This document shows, in pieces, positions 43,040-51,594 of a stretch of 64,000 nucleotides of DNA (positions within the stretch are counted from its first letter, which is position 1; each line of letters starts with the position of its first letter). The DNA is from Bordetella petrii (GTDB lineage: Bacteria; Pseudomonadota; Gammaproteobacteria; Burkholderiales; Burkholderiaceae_B). The stretch covers positions 157,073 to 221,072 of the forward strand of contig NZ_JAFMZZ010000001.1 of NCBI RefSeq assembly GCF_017356245.1, given 5' to 3'. Under the pieces are notes generated by a model, which was not told the DNA's origin, did no database searches, and saw only the letters and a list, made by a program, of their open reading frames with translations. A program made the position numbers and the translations under genes.

Positions 43040-43765
43040 TCACGGAATCAGGTTCATTTCGACGTGGATGAAGTCGCCGCGGTACGTGACTTCGCTCAGG
43101 TAGATGACTTGGCCGCCGGCATCGACGAACACGCGCCGCACTTCGGCGATGGGCGTGTTGACCGCCACCTGCAGCTGCTGCGCCACTTCGGTGTCGGCCG
43201 TGCTGATGGTAAGCGCCTGGCGCGCCTGCGCGATGTGCACGCCGGGCATGGACACCAGCAGCGGAATGACGGTTTCGTTGCGAAAGCGCGCCGGGTCCTG
43301 GCGGAAGATGTGCTCGGCCAGGTAGATGTTGATGACGCAATACGGCTGGCCGGCGCGTTCATGGACGCGGCGCATGAACACGTATTGCTCTGCCGCGATG
43401 CCGTCCTGCGCGGTCAGCGGCGCCGAATGGATGGACTCGTCGATGGTGACGATCTTGGGCTGGGTGTCGCGGTACACCTTGGCCAGCTCGGCCAGCGTGG
43501 TCTGCACCCGCAGCCAGCGGTCGTTGGGTGGCAGGCCGGTGACGAAGGTGCCGCGCCCCTGCTGCGGCGACACCAGCCCTTCGCGGGTCAGCACGTCGAC
43601 GGCCTGGCGCACGGTCACGCGCGCCACCCCGAATTCGGCCACCAGCTCTTCCAGAGAGGGCACTTTCTGGCCTTGTTCCCAGATGCCGCGCGCAATGCGC
43701 TGGCGCATCAGGTCGGCCAGTTGCAGATAGCGCGGAATGGGGCTGTCGTGAAAGTTGATAGCCAT
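43040..43765 (-). CDS. GntR/HutC-family transcriptional regulator
   Basis: The 241-residue regulator has a GntR winged helix (PRYLQLADLMRQRIARGIWEQGQKVPSLEELVAEFGVARVTVRQAVDVLTREGLV, about residues 11-64) and a UTRA ligand domain (ending EVRRVFVDAGGQVIYLSEVTYRGDFIHVEMNL). A TTG-started extension of 19 codons is possible, but MAINFHDSPIPRY at 43765 is the natural start. It is divergent from the SsuABC-like importer; TTGACC-N7-GGTCAA at 43815-43833 is a likely operator. The effector is unknown. Confidence 0.93.
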   Translation of the reverse strand: MAINFHDSPIPRYLQLADLMRQRIARGIWEQGQKVPSLEELVAEFGVARVTVRQAVDVLTREGLVSPQQGRGTFVTGLPPNDRWLRVQTTLAELAKVYRDTQPKIVTIDESIHSAPLTAQDGIAAEQYVFMRRVHERAGQPYCVINIYLAEHIFRQDPARFRNETVIPLLVSMPGVHIAQARQALTISTADTEVAQQLQVAVNTPIAEVRRVFVDAGGQVIYLSEVTYRGDFIHVEMNLIP

Positions 43766-43814
43766 AAACAAATAGCCATATATTGTTTGCTGAACGTATG
43801 GTCTACAGTACGAT

Positions 43815-43833
43815 TTGACCAATAAAAGGTCAA
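43815..43833. promoter_or_regulatory. palindrome TTGACC-N7-GGTCAA, likely GntR operator
   Basis: Perfect 6-bp arms around AATAAAA in the divergent promoter region, 22 bp before the permease start. A second, weaker dyad, AAACAA (43766-43771) with TTGTTT (43783-43788), overlaps the upstream edge of the GntR gene. Confidence 0.6.
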
Positions 43834-43854
43834 GCGCCAGATGGAGGAGGAGTT

Positions 43855-44622
43855 TTGCGCAACCGTTCCCTGCCGCGGCGGGCGGCCCTGATCGCGGCCC
43901 CGTGGGTGCTGATCGTACTGGCCTGGTATGGCGTGCGCGCCAGCGGGCTGGTCAGCCCCGCGCTGGTGCCCAGCCCCCACGAAGTGCTGTCCAAGTTCCT
44001 GGCGCTGATGCAGACGCGGCTGCCGCACGACATTCTGATGTCCACCCAGCGCGTGCTGGTTGGCGTGCTGCTGGGCATAGTGCTGGCCGTGCCGGTGGGG
44101 TTCGTGCTGGGCTGGTACAAAAGCGTGCGCAGCTTCGTCGACCCGGTCATCAATTTCTTCCGGGCCCTGCCCCCCATCGCGCTGATTCCGCTGGTAATCG
44201 TGTACTTCGGCATCGGCGAATCGGCCAAGATCGCCATTCTGTTCTACGCCTCGTTCTTCGCCGGGGTGATCGTCATGTACGAAGGCATCGCGCAGATCAA
44301 CCCGATCTACGTGCGCGTGTCGCGCACCCTGGGCGCCAGCGACGGCGAAATCTTCCGCAAGGTGATCGTGCCGCTCACCATCCCCCACATGCTGACCGCC
44401 CTGCGCGTGGCGCTGGGCGTGGCCTGGGCCACGCTGGTGGCCTCGGAGCTGATCGCCGCGCAGCAAGGCCTGGGCGCGCTGATCCAGGACGCCTCGTCGT
44501 TCTTCCAGCTCGACATCATCTACGTGGGCATCATCTGCATCGGGCTGATCGCCCTGGTAATGGACCTGATCCTGCGCGCCGCGGCGCGCCGCCTGGTGGC
44601 CTGGCAGGAGCGCATCGCATGA
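43855..44622 (+). CDS. SsuC/TauC-type ABC transporter permease
   Basis: A 255-residue inner-membrane permease of the nitrate/sulfonate/taurine family, with about six hydrophobic segments. The ATPase-docking loop is VSRTLGASDGEIFRKVIVPLTIPHMLTALRVALGVAW. It starts at a TTG (43855) 4-10 nt after GGAGGAG. Its stop overlaps the ATPase start by 4 bp. The importer lacks sulfonatase or taurine dioxygenase genes nearby, so the substrate need not be a sulfonate. Confidence 0.9.
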   Translation: MRNRSLPRRAALIAAPWVLIVLAWYGVRASGLVSPALVPSPHEVLSKFLALMQTRLPHDILMSTQRVLVGVLLGIVLAVPVGFVLGWYKSVRSFVDPVINFFRALPPIALIPLVIVYFGIGESAKIAILFYASFFAGVIVMYEGIAQINPIYVRVSRTLGASDGEIFRKVIVPLTIPHMLTALRVALGVAWATLVASELIAAQQGLGALIQDASSFFQLDIIYVGIICIGLIALVMDLILRAAARRLVAWQERIA

Positions 44623-45437
44623 GCACGGCAGACACTTCCGCCCGCATCCGCTTCTGCAACGTGTCGGTGGACTACCCCACGGCCGACGGGCCGATGCGGG
44701 TACTGGACGGCGTCGACTATGAAATCCGCCAGGGCGAGTTCGTGTCGGTGATCGGGCCGTCGGGCTGCGGCAAGACCACCATGATGAACATCGTGGCCGG
44801 CTTCGTGCAGCCCACCGAAGGCCAGGTGCTGCTCGACGGGCGGCCGATCGCCGGCCCCGGGCCCGACCGCGGCGTCATCTTCCAGGAATACGGCGTGTTT
44901 CCGTGGCTGACGGTCAAGGAAAACATCGCCTTCGGCCTGACGCTGCGCGCCAACCGGACCGGCCGCGCCGAGCGCGACGAGATCTGCCAGCGCTATATGG
45001 CGCTGATGGGGCTGGCCGACTTCGCCAACCATCATCCCAAGCACCTGTCCGGCGGCATGCGCCAGCGGCTGGCGCTGGCGCGCGCCTATGCCGTCAAGCC
45101 GCAGTTCCTGCTGATGGACGAGCCCTTCGGCGCGCTGGACGCGCAGACCCGCTCGGCCATGCAGGACCTGCTGCTGCAGGTGCTGCTGGCCGAGGACAAG
45201 ACCGTGATGCTGATCACCCACTCGGTCGAAGAAGCCATTTACCTGTCGTCGCGCATTGTGGTGGTAACGGCGCGGCCGGCGCGCATCCGCACCGTCATCG
45301 ATGTGCCGTTCGGCTATCCGCGCGCCGAGAACCTGCACGAAGATCCGCGCTTCGGCGAGCTGCGCTCGCGGATCCGCGGCCTGGTCATGGAGGAATACGC
45401 CAGGCAGGCCAACCAGGTCGTGCGCCTGGCCGATTGA
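44619..45437 (+). CDS. SsuB/TauB-type ABC transporter ATPase
   Basis: A 272-residue ATPase. Walker A is GPSGCGKTT, the Q-loop is in VIFQEYGVFPWLTVKENIAFGL, a hallmark of the nitrate/sulfonate/taurine group, the signature is LSGGMRQR, Walker B is FLLMDEPFGALDA and the switch His is in LITHSVEEA. The C-terminal tail after residue 235 is family-typical. It is translationally coupled to the permease gene (ATGA) and is followed 42 bp later by the binding-protein gene. Confidence 0.93.
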   Translation: MSTADTSARIRFCNVSVDYPTADGPMRVLDGVDYEIRQGEFVSVIGPSGCGKTTMMNIVAGFVQPTEGQVLLDGRPIAGPGPDRGVIFQEYGVFPWLTVKENIAFGLTLRANRTGRAERDEICQRYMALMGLADFANHHPKHLSGGMRQRLALARAYAVKPQFLLMDEPFGALDAQTRSAMQDLLLQVLLAEDKTVMLITHSVEEAIYLSSRIVVVTARPARIRTVIDVPFGYPRAENLHEDPRFGELRSRIRGLVMEEYARQANQVVRLAD

Positions 45438-45479
45438 CCCTCACCATTGAACTCATCCCCGCAAGAAAGGAGTCCCACC

Positions 45480-46484
45480 ATGAATCCGCAGCGCAGAACC
45501 CTGTTGAAGACCGGCGCCGTGGCGGCGGCCATGTCGGGCATCGGCATGCCCCTGCTGGCGCGAGCCGCCGAAAAAGTGCGCGTGGGCTATTTGCACACGC
45601 CCGCCGTCGACGGCCAGATCTGGACCGGTCTGGAAACCGGCGCCTTCGCCGACCAGGGCCTGGACCTGCAGATGATCAAGTTCACCACCGGCCTGGAACT
45701 GTTCCAGGCCATGATAGGCGGCAGCCTGGACGTGCTGTCCACCGGCGCGGTGGTGTCGAACTTTCCGGCGCGCGGCCAGGGCAAGGTGTTCCTGCTGAAC
45801 AACGTGGAATACGCCACGGCGCAGCTGTGGGTGCGCGGGGATTCCGGCATCAAGAGCGCCGCCGACCTGAAGGGCAAGAAAATCTCGACCACGGCGGGCA
45901 CCACCGCCCATGTGTTCCTGGACCGCGTGCTGAAGGGCGCCGGGCTGCAGGAAGGCAAGGACGTGCAGATCGTCAACCAGCGCATGACCGAGGCGGTGAC
46001 CTCGTTCATTTCGGGCGCTGTGCCCGCGGTGGCGCTGTGGGTGCCGTTCGACGTCACCGTGCGGCAGAAGGTCGAGGGCGCGCGCATGCTGGTGGACGCC
46101 TCGGCGTTCTATCCCGAAGCGGCCATCGTGGGCGGCTGGGCGGCGCGCAACGACTACTACGACCAGAACCCGAAGCTGATCCGCTCGCTGATCAAGGGCT
46201 GGGTCACGGCCAATGACTACCTGCTGTCGCATACCGACGATGCAGTGGCCGCCCTGCAGAAAAAGCACTATCCGGAAGTGCCGCTGGCCGACCTGAAAAA
46301 CCAGTTCAAGGCCTCGAAGTACTTCACGTCGCCGGAATGGCGCGCCAAGTATGCCGACGGCACCGTCACCAAGTGGCTGCAGCAGGTGACGGATTTCTTC
46401 GTGCACACGGCCAACATCGCCAAGCCCGTGCCGGCCAGCACCTATTTCGATCCCAAGCCCTACCTGGAAATCGTCAAGGCCTGA
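45480..46484 (+). CDS. SsuA/TauA-type ABC substrate-binding protein
   Basis: A 334-residue periplasmic binding protein. The N-terminus MNPQRRTLLKTGAVAAAMSG has the twin-arginine look of a Tat signal, with cleavage near ARA-AE (residue 30). The mature protein starts KVRVGYLHTPAVDGQIWTGLETGAFADQGLDL, typical of the nitrate/sulfonate/taurine group. AAAGGAG lies 6 bases before ATG 45480; an in-frame upstream start lacks support. It completes the divergent importer regulated by the GntR gene. Ligand unknown. Confidence 0.92.
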   Translation: MNPQRRTLLKTGAVAAAMSGIGMPLLARAAEKVRVGYLHTPAVDGQIWTGLETGAFADQGLDLQMIKFTTGLELFQAMIGGSLDVLSTGAVVSNFPARGQGKVFLLNNVEYATAQLWVRGDSGIKSAADLKGKKISTTAGTTAHVFLDRVLKGAGLQEGKDVQIVNQRMTEAVTSFISGAVPAVALWVPFDVTVRQKVEGARMLVDASAFYPEAAIVGGWAARNDYYDQNPKLIRSLIKGWVTANDYLLSHTDDAVAALQKKHYPEVPLADLKNQFKASKYFTSPEWRAKYADGTVTKWLQQVTDFFVHTANIAKPVPASTYFDPKPYLEIVKA

Positions 46485-46553
46485 GCCGCGCGCCGCGCCA
46501 TGGCGCCCGCCCGCGATGACAGCATCGCCGGCGGCGCCGGGCGCATGACGGTT

Positions 46554-47558
46554 TTATTCGGCCGAGACGCCGGCGTCCTTGATCACCTTGGCCCATTTGG
46601 CGCGTTCGGCCGCGATGCGCGCCGCGGCATCGGCCGGCGTGGTCCAGGTGGCCACGGCCCCCTGGTTCAGCAGCGCGGCCTTGACTTCGGGCTTGGCCGT
46701 GATCTGCTTGAGCGCGCCGTTGAGCTTGTCCAGCACCGGCGCCGGCGTGCCGGCCGGCGCCACAATGCCGAACATCGAGCTGACCTGGAAATTGGCCAGG
46801 CCGGCCTCGGCGGTGGTGGGCACATCGGGCAGCGCCTCGGCGCGCTGGCCCGAAGCCACGGCCAGGGCGCGCAGCTTGCCCGCCTTTACGTGGCCCTGGG
46901 CGGCCGGCACCGTCTCGATCATGCTCAGCACCTGCCCGCCCATCAGGTCGGTCATGGCCGGGCCGCTGCCCTTGTAGGGCACGTGCAGCACGTCCACGCC
47001 GGCCATGCTCTTGAACATTTCGGCCGCCAGGTGCTGGGGCGAGCCGTTGCCGGCCGACGCCATGGTCAGGTAGCCCGGGCGCGCCTTGGCCAGCGCGATG
47101 AAGTCCTGCAGCGTGCTTGCCTGCACCGACGGGTGCACCACGAACACCAGCGGCACCGTGCCCACGATGGACACCGGGGCGAAGCTTTTCTCGATGTCGT
47201 AGGGCACCCTGCCCTTGTAGAGCTCGGCGTTGATCGAATGGCTGGTCAGCGCGCCCATCAGCAAGGTGTAGCCGTCGGGGTCGGCCTTGGCGACCTGGTC
47301 GGCGCCGATGTTGCCGGCCGCGCCGGCGCGGTTCTCGACCACGAATTGCTGGCCCAGCGCGGAGGACAGTTCCTGGGCCAGCACGCGGCCGATCACGTCG
47401 GTGGCGCCGCCGGGCGGGTACGGCACCACCAGCCGCACCGGGCGGTCGGGATAGGCGGCCGCCGCCGGCGCGGCATGCAAGGCGAAGCCGGCGCACAATG
47501 CCAGCGCGGATGCCAGGAAGGCGCGGCGCGCCGGCGTGGGCTTGCTGAAACGGGACAT
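46554..47558 (-). CDS. Bug-family tripartite tricarboxylate transporter binding protein
   Basis: The 334-residue exported binding protein is cleaved near AAA-YP (residue 35). YPDRPVRLVVPYPPGGATDVIGRVLAQEL, VVENRAGAAGNIGADQVAKADPDGYTLLMG and HVPYKGSGPAMTDLMGGQV are textbook Bug segments. It is divergent from the IlvD/Edd-family dehydratase gene, with 248 bp between that hold two dyads, so regulator sites may serve both. The ligand may be the sugar acid or hydroxy-acid that the dehydratase uses. Confidence 0.93.
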   Translation of the reverse strand: MSRFSKPTPARRAFLASALALCAGFALHAAPAAAAYPDRPVRLVVPYPPGGATDVIGRVLAQELSSALGQQFVVENRAGAAGNIGADQVAKADPDGYTLLMGALTSHSINAELYKGRVPYDIEKSFAPVSIVGTVPLVFVVHPSVQASTLQDFIALAKARPGYLTMASAGNGSPQHLAAEMFKSMAGVDVLHVPYKGSGPAMTDLMGGQVLSMIETVPAAQGHVKAGKLRALAVASGQRAEALPDVPTTAEAGLANFQVSSMFGIVAPAGTPAPVLDKLNGALKQITAKPEVKAALLNQGAVATWTTPADAAARIAAERAKWAKVIKDAGVSAE

Positions 47559-47665
47559 GCAGTGGTCTCCTGGCCGGGATGGTTGTACGGATCGATCTGG
47601 CGCCCGGCTCGTTATTGCCGCACAGAGTGTAGGGGGTGCATCCTGATAGAAGAATCAGAACTTTT

Positions 47666-47696
47666 CTATTGACCGATCTGTTTTCTGGATCAATAG
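47666..47696. promoter_or_regulatory. dyad CTATTGA-N17-TCAATAG
   Basis: Perfect 7-bp arms (47666-47672 and 47690-47696) in the gap between the divergent Bug and dehydratase genes, about 110 bp before both starts. A regulator-binding site for either gene is plausible; which protein binds is unknown. Confidence 0.45.
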
Positions 47697-47784
47697 CAAG
47701 CCTGCCCGGCAAGCCGCGGCATGCGCGAAACCCCGCACTTGCACGCCAGCACGCGAGCCGGATATGATGCAGCGCATAGATTAT

Positions 47785-47798
47785 CAATAATATTATTG
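47785..47798. promoter_or_regulatory. perfect palindrome CAATAATATTATTG before the dehydratase
   Basis: A 14-bp perfect palindrome 8 bp before the dehydratase ATG, in AT-rich sequence. Its position would let a bound protein block translation initiation or early transcription. It also takes the place of a normal Shine-Dalgarno, which is weak here (GGA). Confidence 0.5.
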
Positions 47799-47806
47799 GA
47801 ATTACA

Positions 47807-49558
47807 ATGGCTGCCAAAAAATCATCCGCCCCCGCCGCCAGCGGCCTGAGCAAAGGCCTGACCAACTACGGCGATACGGGTTTTTCGCTGTTCCTGCGCA
47901 GGGCCTTCATCAAGGGCGCCGGGTACACCGACGACGCGCTGTCGCGCCCGGTGATCGGCATCGTGAACACCGGCAGCAGCTACAACCCCTGCCACGGCAA
48001 CGCCCCGCAGCTGGTCGAGGCGGTCAAGCGCGGCGTGATGCTGGCCGGCGGCCTGCCGGTGGACTTTCCCACCATCTCGGTGCACGAGAGTTTTTCCCAG
48101 CCCACCAGCATGTACCTGCGCAACCTCATGTCGATGGACACCGAGGAAATGATCCGCGCACAGCCCATGGACGCGGTGGTGCTGATCGGCGGCTGCGACA
48201 AGACCGTGCCGGCGCAGCTGATGGGCGCCGCCTCGGCCGGCGTGCCGGCCATTGAACTGGTGACCGGCGCCATGCTGACCGGCTCGCACCGCGGCGAACG
48301 GGTGGGCGCCTGCACCGATTGCCGCCGCTACTGGGGCCGCTACCGCGCCGACGAAATCGACGCGGCCGAAATCGCCGACGTCAACAACCAGCTGGTGGCC
48401 AGCGTGGGCACCTGTTCGGTGATGGGCACGGCCAGCACCATGGCGTGCCTGGCCGAAGCGCTGGGCATCATGGTGTTCGGCGGCGCCTCGGCGCCGGCCG
48501 TCACCGCCGACCGGATCCGCGTGGCCGAGCGCACCGGCACCACGGCCGTGGCCATGGCGGCCAGCCGCCTGACGCCCGACCGCATCCTGACCGGCAAGGC
48601 ATTCGAAAACGCCCTGCGCGTGCTGCTCGCCATCGGCGGCTCCACCAACGGCATCGTGCACCTGACGGCCATGGCCGGGCGGCTGGGCTTCGACATCGAC
48701 CTGGCCGGGCTGGACCGCCTGAGCCGCGAAACGCCGGTGCTGGTCGACCTGAAGCCCTCGGGCCAGCACTACATGGAAGACTTCCACAAGGCCGGCGGCA
48801 TGCCCGCGCTGCTGCGCGAGCTGCGCCCGCTGCTGCACCTGGACGCCCTGACGGTGTCGGGCCGCACGCTGGGCGAAGAACTGGACGCCGCGCCGCCGCC
48901 CTTCGCGCAGGACGTGATCCGCCCGTTCGGCTCGCCCATCTACCCGGCCGGCGGCCTGGCGGTGCTGCGCGGCAACCTGGCGCCGGGCGGCGCCATCATC
49001 AAGCAATCGGCCGCCAACCCGGACCTGATGGAACACGAAGGCCGGGCCGTGGTGTTCGAGGACGCCGAGGACATGGCCCGGCGCATCGACGACGACGCGC
49101 TGGACGTGCGGGCCGACGACGTGCTGGTGCTCAAGCGCATCGGCCCCACCGGCGGCCCGGGCATGCCCGAAGCCGGCTACGTGCCGATTCCGCGCAAGCT
49201 GGCGCGCGCCGGCGTGAAAGACATGGTGCGCATTTCCGACGGCCGCATGAGCGGCACGGCGGCCGGCACCATCGTGCTGCACGTCACGCCCGAAGCGGCC
49301 GTGGGCGGCCCGCTGGCGCATGTGCGCAACGGCGACCGCATCCGCCTGTCGGTGCAGCGGCGCGAGATCGCCCTGCTGGTCAGCGACGAAGAGCTGGCCC
49401 AGCGCGCCGCCGCCCAGCCCATCCAGCGGCCGCAGGGCGAGCGCGGCTATCACAAGCTGTACCTGCAAAGCGTGACGCAGGCCGACCAGGGCGCCGACTT
49501 CGACTTCCTGCGCGCCCCCGGCACGCGCGAAACCGTGCCGGGCAAGGCGCCGCGCTGA
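47807..49558 (+). CDS. IlvD/Edd-family dehydratase (sugar-acid dehydratase type)
   Basis: A 583-residue iron-sulfur dehydratase of the dihydroxy-acid/phosphogluconate dehydratase family. The cluster cysteines are Cys62 (SSYNPCHGN), Cys130 (GGCDKTVPA) and Cys203 (GTCSVMGTASTM), and ISDGRMSGT near the C-terminus is the substrate-base motif. The 2Fe-2S ligand pattern and the ACTDCRRYWGRYRADEI stretch resemble L-arabinonate dehydratases rather than biosynthetic IlvD. Its neighbours (Bug protein, LysR) favour a catabolic role on an aldonic acid or related 2,3-dihydroxy acid. The exact substrate is not determinable. Confidence 0.9.
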   Translation: MAAKKSSAPAASGLSKGLTNYGDTGFSLFLRRAFIKGAGYTDDALSRPVIGIVNTGSSYNPCHGNAPQLVEAVKRGVMLAGGLPVDFPTISVHESFSQPTSMYLRNLMSMDTEEMIRAQPMDAVVLIGGCDKTVPAQLMGAASAGVPAIELVTGAMLTGSHRGERVGACTDCRRYWGRYRADEIDAAEIADVNNQLVASVGTCSVMGTASTMACLAEALGIMVFGGASAPAVTADRIRVAERTGTTAVAMAASRLTPDRILTGKAFENALRVLLAIGGSTNGIVHLTAMAGRLGFDIDLAGLDRLSRETPVLVDLKPSGQHYMEDFHKAGGMPALLRELRPLLHLDALTVSGRTLGEELDAAPPPFAQDVIRPFGSPIYPAGGLAVLRGNLAPGGAIIKQSAANPDLMEHEGRAVVFEDAEDMARRIDDDALDVRADDVLVLKRIGPTGGPGMPEAGYVPIPRKLARAGVKDMVRISDGRMSGTAAGTIVLHVTPEAAVGGPLAHVRNGDRIRLSVQRREIALLVSDEELAQRAAAQPIQRPQGERGYHKLYLQSVTQADQGADFDFLRAPGTRETVPGKAPR

Positions 49559-49573
49559 CACGGCGAAATGGGC

Positions 49574-49608
49574 GCAGGTGTCTGACTCCGAAGGTGCCAG
49601 ACACCTGC
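49574..49608. repeat. single REP-like palindrome
   Basis: GCAGGTGTCTGAC-TCCGAAGGT-GCCAGACACCTGC, a near-perfect hairpin in the 62-bp gap between convergent dehydratase and LysR genes. Its TCTG/CAGA variant keeps the stem, matching the right arm at 17.66-17.69 kb. Confidence 0.88.
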
Positions 49609-49620
49609 CCCGCACCCCCC

Positions 49621-50523
49621 CTACCCCGCCGGCAGGTCCGCGCGCAGCAGTTCCAGCAGGGCCTGCGCGGCCGGCGACAGGCTGCGGTGGCGCGCCGTGA
49701 CCAGGCCGATGGAGCGTTCGGCCACCGGCCCCACCAGCGGCCGCTCGACCAGGCCGCTGTGCGCCACGGCCTGGGCCGCGATGGCCGGCAGGGCCGCCAC
49801 GCCGAAGCCGCATTCCACCATGGCCACGATGGTGGTCAGGTGCTCGGCCTCGAACGCCGGCTGGAAGCGGATGCGGTTCTGCAGGAAAGCCCACTCGGCA
49901 TAGTGGCGCACGCTGCTGGGATGCACCATCGACACATGCGCGGCGTCCACGGTATCGGCCCAGCGCAGGGGCCCCTTGCGGCGCGCCAGGGGGTGGCCCT
50001 GCGGGATCAGCAGCAGGAAGCTGTCGGACAGCATGGGCACATAGTGCAGGTCGGCCTGCTGCGGATCGGCCGCGGTAATGGCGAAGTCCACTTCGCCGGC
50101 GCGCACCAGGTCGAAGGCCGGCCCCGTCAGGGTGTCGTGCACTTTCAGCGCCACGTGCGGATGCGCCTGCCGGTACGCCATCAGCACGCGCGGCAGCATG
50201 CGCGCCGCCACCGACGGCAGGGCCGCCACCGCCACCGAACCGCGCTCGGCGTTGGCGATGCCGCCCACCGCGTCGATGGCCTCGCGGAACGCCACTTGCA
50301 GGTTGGCCGCCTGCTGCAGGAACACCTGGCCGGCCGCCGTCAGCCGCACCGTGCGGGTGGTGCGGTCGAACAGCCGCACACCCAGGGCCTCTTCGATGCG
50401 CAGCACCTGGGTGGACAATGCCGACTGCGACAAGTGCAGCTGCACGGCCGCCTGCCGGAAATTGAGCGTGCGGCCCAGCACCAGCACGGTTTCGACATCG
50501 CGCATCGACAGATTGATCTTCAT
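49621..50523 (-). CDS. LysR-family transcriptional regulator
   Basis: A 300-residue LysR-type protein. The winged helix is VETVLVLGRTLNFRQAAVQLHLSQSALSTQVLRIEEALGVRLFDRTTRTVRLTAAGQ (residues 10-66); the effector domain starts about residue 90 (GSVAVAALPSVAARMLP). It is divergent from the dehydrogenase gene at 50629, with TGATC-N9-GATCA between them, and convergent with the dehydratase. Its first target is probably the dehydrogenase. Confidence 0.93.
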   Translation of the reverse strand: MKINLSMRDVETVLVLGRTLNFRQAAVQLHLSQSALSTQVLRIEEALGVRLFDRTTRTVRLTAAGQVFLQQAANLQVAFREAIDAVGGIANAERGSVAVAALPSVAARMLPRVLMAYRQAHPHVALKVHDTLTGPAFDLVRAGEVDFAITAADPQQADLHYVPMLSDSFLLLIPQGHPLARRKGPLRWADTVDAAHVSMVHPSSVRHYAEWAFLQNRIRFQPAFEAEHLTTIVAMVECGFGVAALPAIAAQAVAHSGLVERPLVGPVAERSIGLVTARHRSLSPAAQALLELLRADLPAG

Positions 50524-50529
50524 CTTTAT

Positions 50530-50548
50530 TGATCTCGTTTTGTGATCA
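50530..50548. promoter_or_regulatory. TGATC-N9-GATCA dyad, LysR-type box
   Basis: Perfect arms 7 bp before the LysR start in the divergent gap to the dehydrogenase gene. Size and position suit LysR autoregulation. Confidence 0.45.
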
Positions 50549-50628
50549 TTCTATCCAAAGAATCTGATTCATCAATCAAACTTCCTTCTCTACACTGGCG
50601 TCCATTCCCGACCCGCAAAGGAAACACC

Positions 50629-51594
50629 ATGAACGCACCCCAACCCGCCCCTCTGGCCAGCCCGGCCGCCACCCATGCCGTGGTGGTGGGCGGCGGCACC
50701 ATGGGCGCCGACGTGGCGGTGGTGCTGGCGCGCGCCCGCTGCCGCACCACCGTGGTCGAACCCGATGCGGCCCGCGCCGGCGCGCTGCCGGCGCGGGTGG
50801 CCGGCAACCTGGCGGCCGCCGGCCACGCCGACGCCGCCGGCAGCGTGCAGGCCGTTTCCGGCCTGGACGCCGTGGACTGGGACAGCGTGGGCCTGGTGAT
50901 CGAGTGCATTCCCGAACGGCTGGACCTGAAGCAGGCCCTGTTCGCCGAGCTGGAGCGCCGCGCGCCGGCCCATGCCATCCTGGCCAGCAACAGCTCCAGC
51001 TTTCCCATCGGCGCCATCGGCGACGGCCTGGCCACTCGCGGGCGCATGCTGGGCCTGCATTTCTTCATGCCCGCGCACCTGGTGCCGCTGGTGGAAGTGG
51101 TGCTGTGCGAGGCCAGCGACATGGCGTGCGCCGACGCGCTGATCGCCTTCATGCGCCGCTGCGGCATGGTGCCCGTGAAGGTGCGCAAAGACCTGCCCGG
51201 CTTCCTGGCCAACCGGCTGCAGCACGCGCTGTCGCGCGAGGCCTTCGACCTGATCGACCGCGGCATCGCCTCGCCCGAAGACGTGGACGCCGCGGTGCGC
51301 TTCGGTTTCGGGTTCCGCTTCCTGGCGGCGGGGCCGGTGCTGCAGCGCGACCACGCCGGCATCGACGTGCACGCCGCGGCCGGCGCCACCATGTACCCGT
51401 CGTTCTGCAACAGCGACCGGCCGGCGCGCTGCCTGGCCGAGCGCGCGCAGGACGGCCGGCATGGCATGAAGACCGGCCGGGGTTTCTATGAATGGACGCC
51501 CGAAACCATCGCGGCCGAGCGGGCCCGCTACGACCGCCTGCTGCGCGCCGGGCTGGCGCTGATCGCCGACGAACTGCCGCCGGTCGAGCCCTAG
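50629..51594 (+). CDS. 3-hydroxyacyl-CoA dehydrogenase family protein
   Basis: The 321-residue NAD-dependent dehydrogenase resembles the short, lambda-crystallin/L-carnitine-dehydrogenase-like branch. VVVGGGTMGADVAVVLARARC (residues 18-38) is the NAD motif. LASNSSSFPIGAI and GLHFFMPAHLVPLVEVV carry the conserved Ser/Asn and catalytic His, and VRKDLPGFLANRLQHALSREAFDLIDRGIASPEDVDAAVRFGFGFRF is the C-terminal domain. AAAGGAAA precedes ATG 50629. Its stop overlaps the convergent GntR gene by 4 bp. It probably oxidises a free or CoA-linked 3-hydroxy acid. Confidence 0.9.
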   Translation: MNAPQPAPLASPAATHAVVVGGGTMGADVAVVLARARCRTTVVEPDAARAGALPARVAGNLAAAGHADAAGSVQAVSGLDAVDWDSVGLVIECIPERLDLKQALFAELERRAPAHAILASNSSSFPIGAIGDGLATRGRMLGLHFFMPAHLVPLVEVVLCEASDMACADALIAFMRRCGMVPVKVRKDLPGFLANRLQHALSREAFDLIDRGIASPEDVDAAVRFGFGFRFLAAGPVLQRDHAGIDVHAAAGATMYPSFCNSDRPARCLAERAQDGRHGMKTGRGFYEWTPETIAAERARYDRLLRAGLALIADELPPVEP

